In this document: in pieces, positions 7,773-9,918 of the stretch
Position numbering within the stretch: position 1 is the first letter of the stretch
Layout: every line of letters starts with the position of its first letter
Origin: Alphaproteobacteria bacterium
Lineage (GTDB): Bacteria > Pseudomonadota > Alphaproteobacteria > Rhizobiales > Xanthobacteraceae
Assembly (NCBI GenBank): GCA_005884855.1
Contig: VAZS01000026.1
Coordinates: 1-9,918 of the forward strand
Direction of reading: 5' to 3'
DNA length: 9,918 bases
Notes under the pieces: model-generated
Told to the model about the DNA's origin: nothing
The model's database searches: none
Seen by the model: the letters and a program-made list of their open reading frames with translations, nothing else
Position numbers and translations under genes: made by a program

Positions 7773-7782
7773 GAACCGGTTC
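7773..7782. other. 10-bp palindrome in the cheA-cheW spacer
   Basis: GAACCGGTTC is a perfect palindrome between the cheA stop (7812) and the cheW ribosome site. It could be a protein site or chance; no copy was noticed elsewhere in the window. Confidence 0.25.
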
Positions 7783-8730
7783 TGAAGTTTTTGCATGCCC
7801 AATCTGAATGTTCATGCCGCTCGGTTTAGCTCGGACGTCTGTTCCTTGAGTGCCGCAATCAGGCCCGGACGATCAAATTTCGCGACGTAGTCGTGGAAGC
7901 CAGCCTGCCGGCCGCGCTCGATCGCCGCGGGGGAGACCATCGATGAGAGCGCGATGATTGGCATTGAGCTCAGATGCTGGTCGGCCCGAATCGTCTCGGC
8001 AAACTCGAACCCGTTCATGTCGGGCATTTCGATGTCGGTCAGCACAACGTCAAAGGACTGGCCCGAGCGCAGCGCCATCAGGCCTTCCTGCGCGTTGGGC
8101 GCCACCCGCACCCGATAGCCGGCGGCTTTGAGGACCGGCGCCAGCATGTTGCGGAAGAAGGCGCTGTCGTCGACCAGCAGCACCGATTGCGCCGATGCCG
8201 AGGAGCGCATCTCTTTGCGGCTGAACCAGTCGGCGAACGCCATCGGCAGGAAATGACCGACATCGATCACTTCGGTTGCCTGGCCCTTGATCACAGCCGA
8301 CCCGAGAATGCCATCCTGCTGGCCTGTCACCTCAATGGTGAGCCTCTCCTCGACGATGTCGATGATCTCGTCGACCACGAGCCCCATCGAGCGGCCGTCA
8401 TCGGCGAACACCAGGATCGGCTGGGCGCCCGAGGTCTGGACGCTGACGCCGCTCATCTGCACCAGCGGCATCAGCTGGTCGCGGTATTGCACCATATAGC
8501 GGCCGTTGGAGAGCTCGATCTTGTCGGCGGCGATCTCTTCCAGCCGGGTGACGAGCGCGAGCGGCACTGCCTTCGGCTGATTGGTGCCGGCGCGGAACAC
8601 CAGAAGCGAGGTCAGTTGCTCGGCGGCGCTGGCGCGCATCGCCGCGTTCTCGTCGGCGATCTCGTGCGAGGCCGAGCTGCCGGCGCCGAGCGCCCTGGCG
8701 ATGCCGTTGGGATCGATGATCATGATCACG

Positions 8731-8745
8731 GCGGGAGGAAGTGCC
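8731..8745 (-). other. Second cheA lesion: joint inside the first CheW-like domain
   Basis: The P5 domain reads ...LKKLLKVDDGTSS in one frame and picks up as AVIMIIDPNGIA in another. The strands that normally lie between, in the middle of the CheW-like fold, are absent, an estimated 45-55 residues. The exact joint cannot be fixed without an intact relative. Confidence 0.65.
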
Positions 8746-9303
8746 GTCGTCAACTTTGAGCAGCTTCTTGAGATGCATCAGCGGCAGCAGCTTGTTGCGC
8801 AGGCGCAATACCGCGGTGTCCTTGATGCGTTCGATGCGATGCTCGGAGTTGGCGCGCGCGCGCACCAGCTCGACCACCGACAGTTGCGGGATCGCAAAGC
8901 GGTCGCCGGCGGCTTCCACAATCAGCGCCGAGACGATCGCAAGCGTGAGCGGGATCTTGATAGTGACGGACGACCCTTCTCCGGCCACCGACTTGACCTC
9001 GATAGTGCCGCCGATCTGGTCGATATTGGTGCGGACCACGTCCATGCCGACACCGCGGCCGGAGACGCTTGTGACAGCCGCGGCCGTGGAGAAGCCCGGC
9101 GCGAAGATGAACTTGTGGATCTGCGCTTCGCTCATCTTCTCCAGCTCGGCCTCGCTGACGAGACCGTTCGAAAGTGCCTTGGCCTTTATCCTCTCGGTGT
9201 TAAGCCCGCGACCGTTGTCGGCGATGCAGATGATGATATGGCCGCCTTCATGATAGGCCGACAGGCGGATGGTGCCCTGCTCGGCTTTGCCTGCGGCCAG
9301 CCG

Positions 9304-9312
9304 CTCGCCAGC
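9304..9312 (-). other. First cheA lesion: joint inside the kinase domain, N-box missing
   Basis: GELGKQIEL is followed, after a frame change, directly by ERLAAGK. In CheA proteins these two stretches flank about 35-40 residues that include the conserved HxxxRNxxDHG N-box needed for ATP and Mg binding. The frame changes at 9306-9310. Confidence 0.75.
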
Positions 9313-9918
9313 TCGATTTGCTTGCCAAGTTCGCCGGAGAGATCGCGCACGATGCGCGGCAACTTCTGCCAGGCATTGCCGATCGGCTGCATCCGCGTCT
9401 TCATGACGCCTTCTTGCAGCTCGGCGGTCACGTTGGACAGGCGCTGCAGCGGCACCTTGAACTCGGTGTCCTCGTTGCGGCGGGAGATTTCCAACAGCTG
9501 ATTGCGCGTTAGCACCAGCTCCGACACCATTGTCATCAAATGTTCCAGCGCATCCACGTTGACGCGGATCGACTGGTTGGCGATGCGATCGCCTTCGGGA
9601 GGATCAATATCGGCGGGCTTACCTTTGGCGGGGCGCTTTGCGTCTTTTGCCGCCGTCGCACGCGGCTGCGGCGCGGATCCTGCTTGCGCCTGCGGCGCGG
9701 GCCTCGGCGCCACTTCGATCGCGGTCTCGCGGAATGCACGCTCCAGCTCATCCAGCGACACTTCACCTGGACGCAATTGCCGCTGCAGTGTCTGGGGCAC
9801 CAGGGTGCCCTCTGCAACCGCAGCCTGAGCGGGCTGCGGGGATACGCCTGAATCTGACATTTGCTTAATCCCCCGCTCCACCATCTCCTCAAGCTTCACA
9901 ATCAGATCCTGATCGGTG

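Larger units (their letters stand above)
7812..9918 (-). pseudogene. cheA: Chemotaxis histidine kinase CheA, partial, with two internal losses and frame changes
   Basis: Three consecutive - strand segments make up one CheA, cut at the window edge. Segment 1 (9918 to about 9309) has a P2-like Pro/Ala linker, the P3 dimerisation helices ([37 protein letters not shown]) and the first part of the kinase domain (GELGKQIEL). Segment 2 (about 9306 to 8740), in another frame, resumes at [11 protein letters not shown] and has the G1 box DNGRG, the F region FIFAPGFST, the G2 box GRGVGMDVV and the first half of a CheW-like P5 domain to LKKLLKVDDG. Segment 3 (about 8740 to 7812), back in the first frame, resumes at AVIMIIDPNGIA. 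It carries a second CheW-like domain (about 8621-8229) and a receiver (about 8189-7830) with phosphoacceptor Asp codon 8036-8034 (VLTDIEMP). The N-box and the middle of P5 are missing at the joints. In segment 1 a stop is reached at 9186, so the head cannot be translated through. The P1 domain with the phosphorylated His lies outside the window. Kinase identity is certain; whether the breaks are real is not. Confidence 0.9.

Noticed and set aside
8398..8740. Continuation of the middle CheA frame beyond the second joint (Arg-rich RRDHDHRSQRHRQ...)
   Set aside because: It is a shadow of the true frame in the tail segment; the protein-like reading switches to the other frame near 8740.
7974..8759. 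A 261-residue + strand open frame opposite the CheA tail
   Set aside because: It is the antisense shadow of the CheA segment and shows no recognisable domain; the - strand frame has clear CheW-like and receiver motifs.
8731..9312. Programmed ribosomal frameshifting in cheA
   Set aside because: Frameshifting would keep all residues. Here conserved segments (N-box, middle of P5) are physically absent, and no slippery site was seen at either joint.
7812..9918. CheA naturally encoded as two or three separate genes
   Set aside because: The breaks fall inside compact domains (kinase and P5) and remove conserved residues, not at domain boundaries. No ribosome sites suit the inner fragments.
1..9918. 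tRNA, rRNA, CRISPR arrays, insertion sequences, phage or attachment sites
   Set aside because: No repeat-spacer arrays, transposase-like proteins, long terminal inverted repeats or tRNA-like folds were noticed on either strand.

Overview
The window looks like a piece of an alphaproteobacterial chromosome of the Bradyrhizobium/Rhodopseudomonas type. It is GC-rich, and the Kdo-pathway isomerase, the single cheA-W-Y-B-R operon with a CheA carrying two CheW-like domains plus a receiver, and the YgiC-type ligase all read like that group. This placement rests on protein appearance recalled from memory, not on a search.
Left part, + strand (85-1101): intact kdsD, the arabinose-5-phosphate isomerase that starts Kdo synthesis for LPS. 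Converging on it from the - strand (1114-1721) is a broken gene for a secreted alpha/beta-hydrolase-like protein. Its signal peptide and its GHSSG nucleophile elbow lie in different frames, and the segment expected between them is missing. Next, on the + strand, come an exported c-type cytochrome fused to a seven-bladed Vgb-like propeller (1986-3203), a small membrane-anchored or exported protein (3343-3567) and a glutathionylspermidine-synthase-family ATP-grasp ligase (3577-4734). The last two resemble the E. coli ygiB-ygiC arrangement.
Right part, - strand (9918 down to 4742): a chemotaxis operon transcribed cheA-cheW-cheY-cheB-cheR. CheW, CheY, CheB and CheR look complete, with all key residues present. 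CheA enters from outside the window, so its histidine phosphotransfer domain is not visible. It is interrupted twice: near 9308 the kinase N-box segment is missing, and near 8740 the middle of the first CheW-like domain is missing. Each loss comes with a frame change. As written, this CheA could not be a working kinase, so the downstream partners would have no phosphate donor from this operon.
The most notable point is that three lesions of the same kind (loss of roughly 35-55 codons plus a frame change) occur within about 8 kb, while neighbouring genes are intact. This is either recent multi-site gene decay or an assembly/sequencing artefact, and read mapping would decide. I found no convincing undescribed system, tRNA, rRNA, CRISPR array, insertion sequence or phage gene. 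No gap without a gene exceeds 300 bases.
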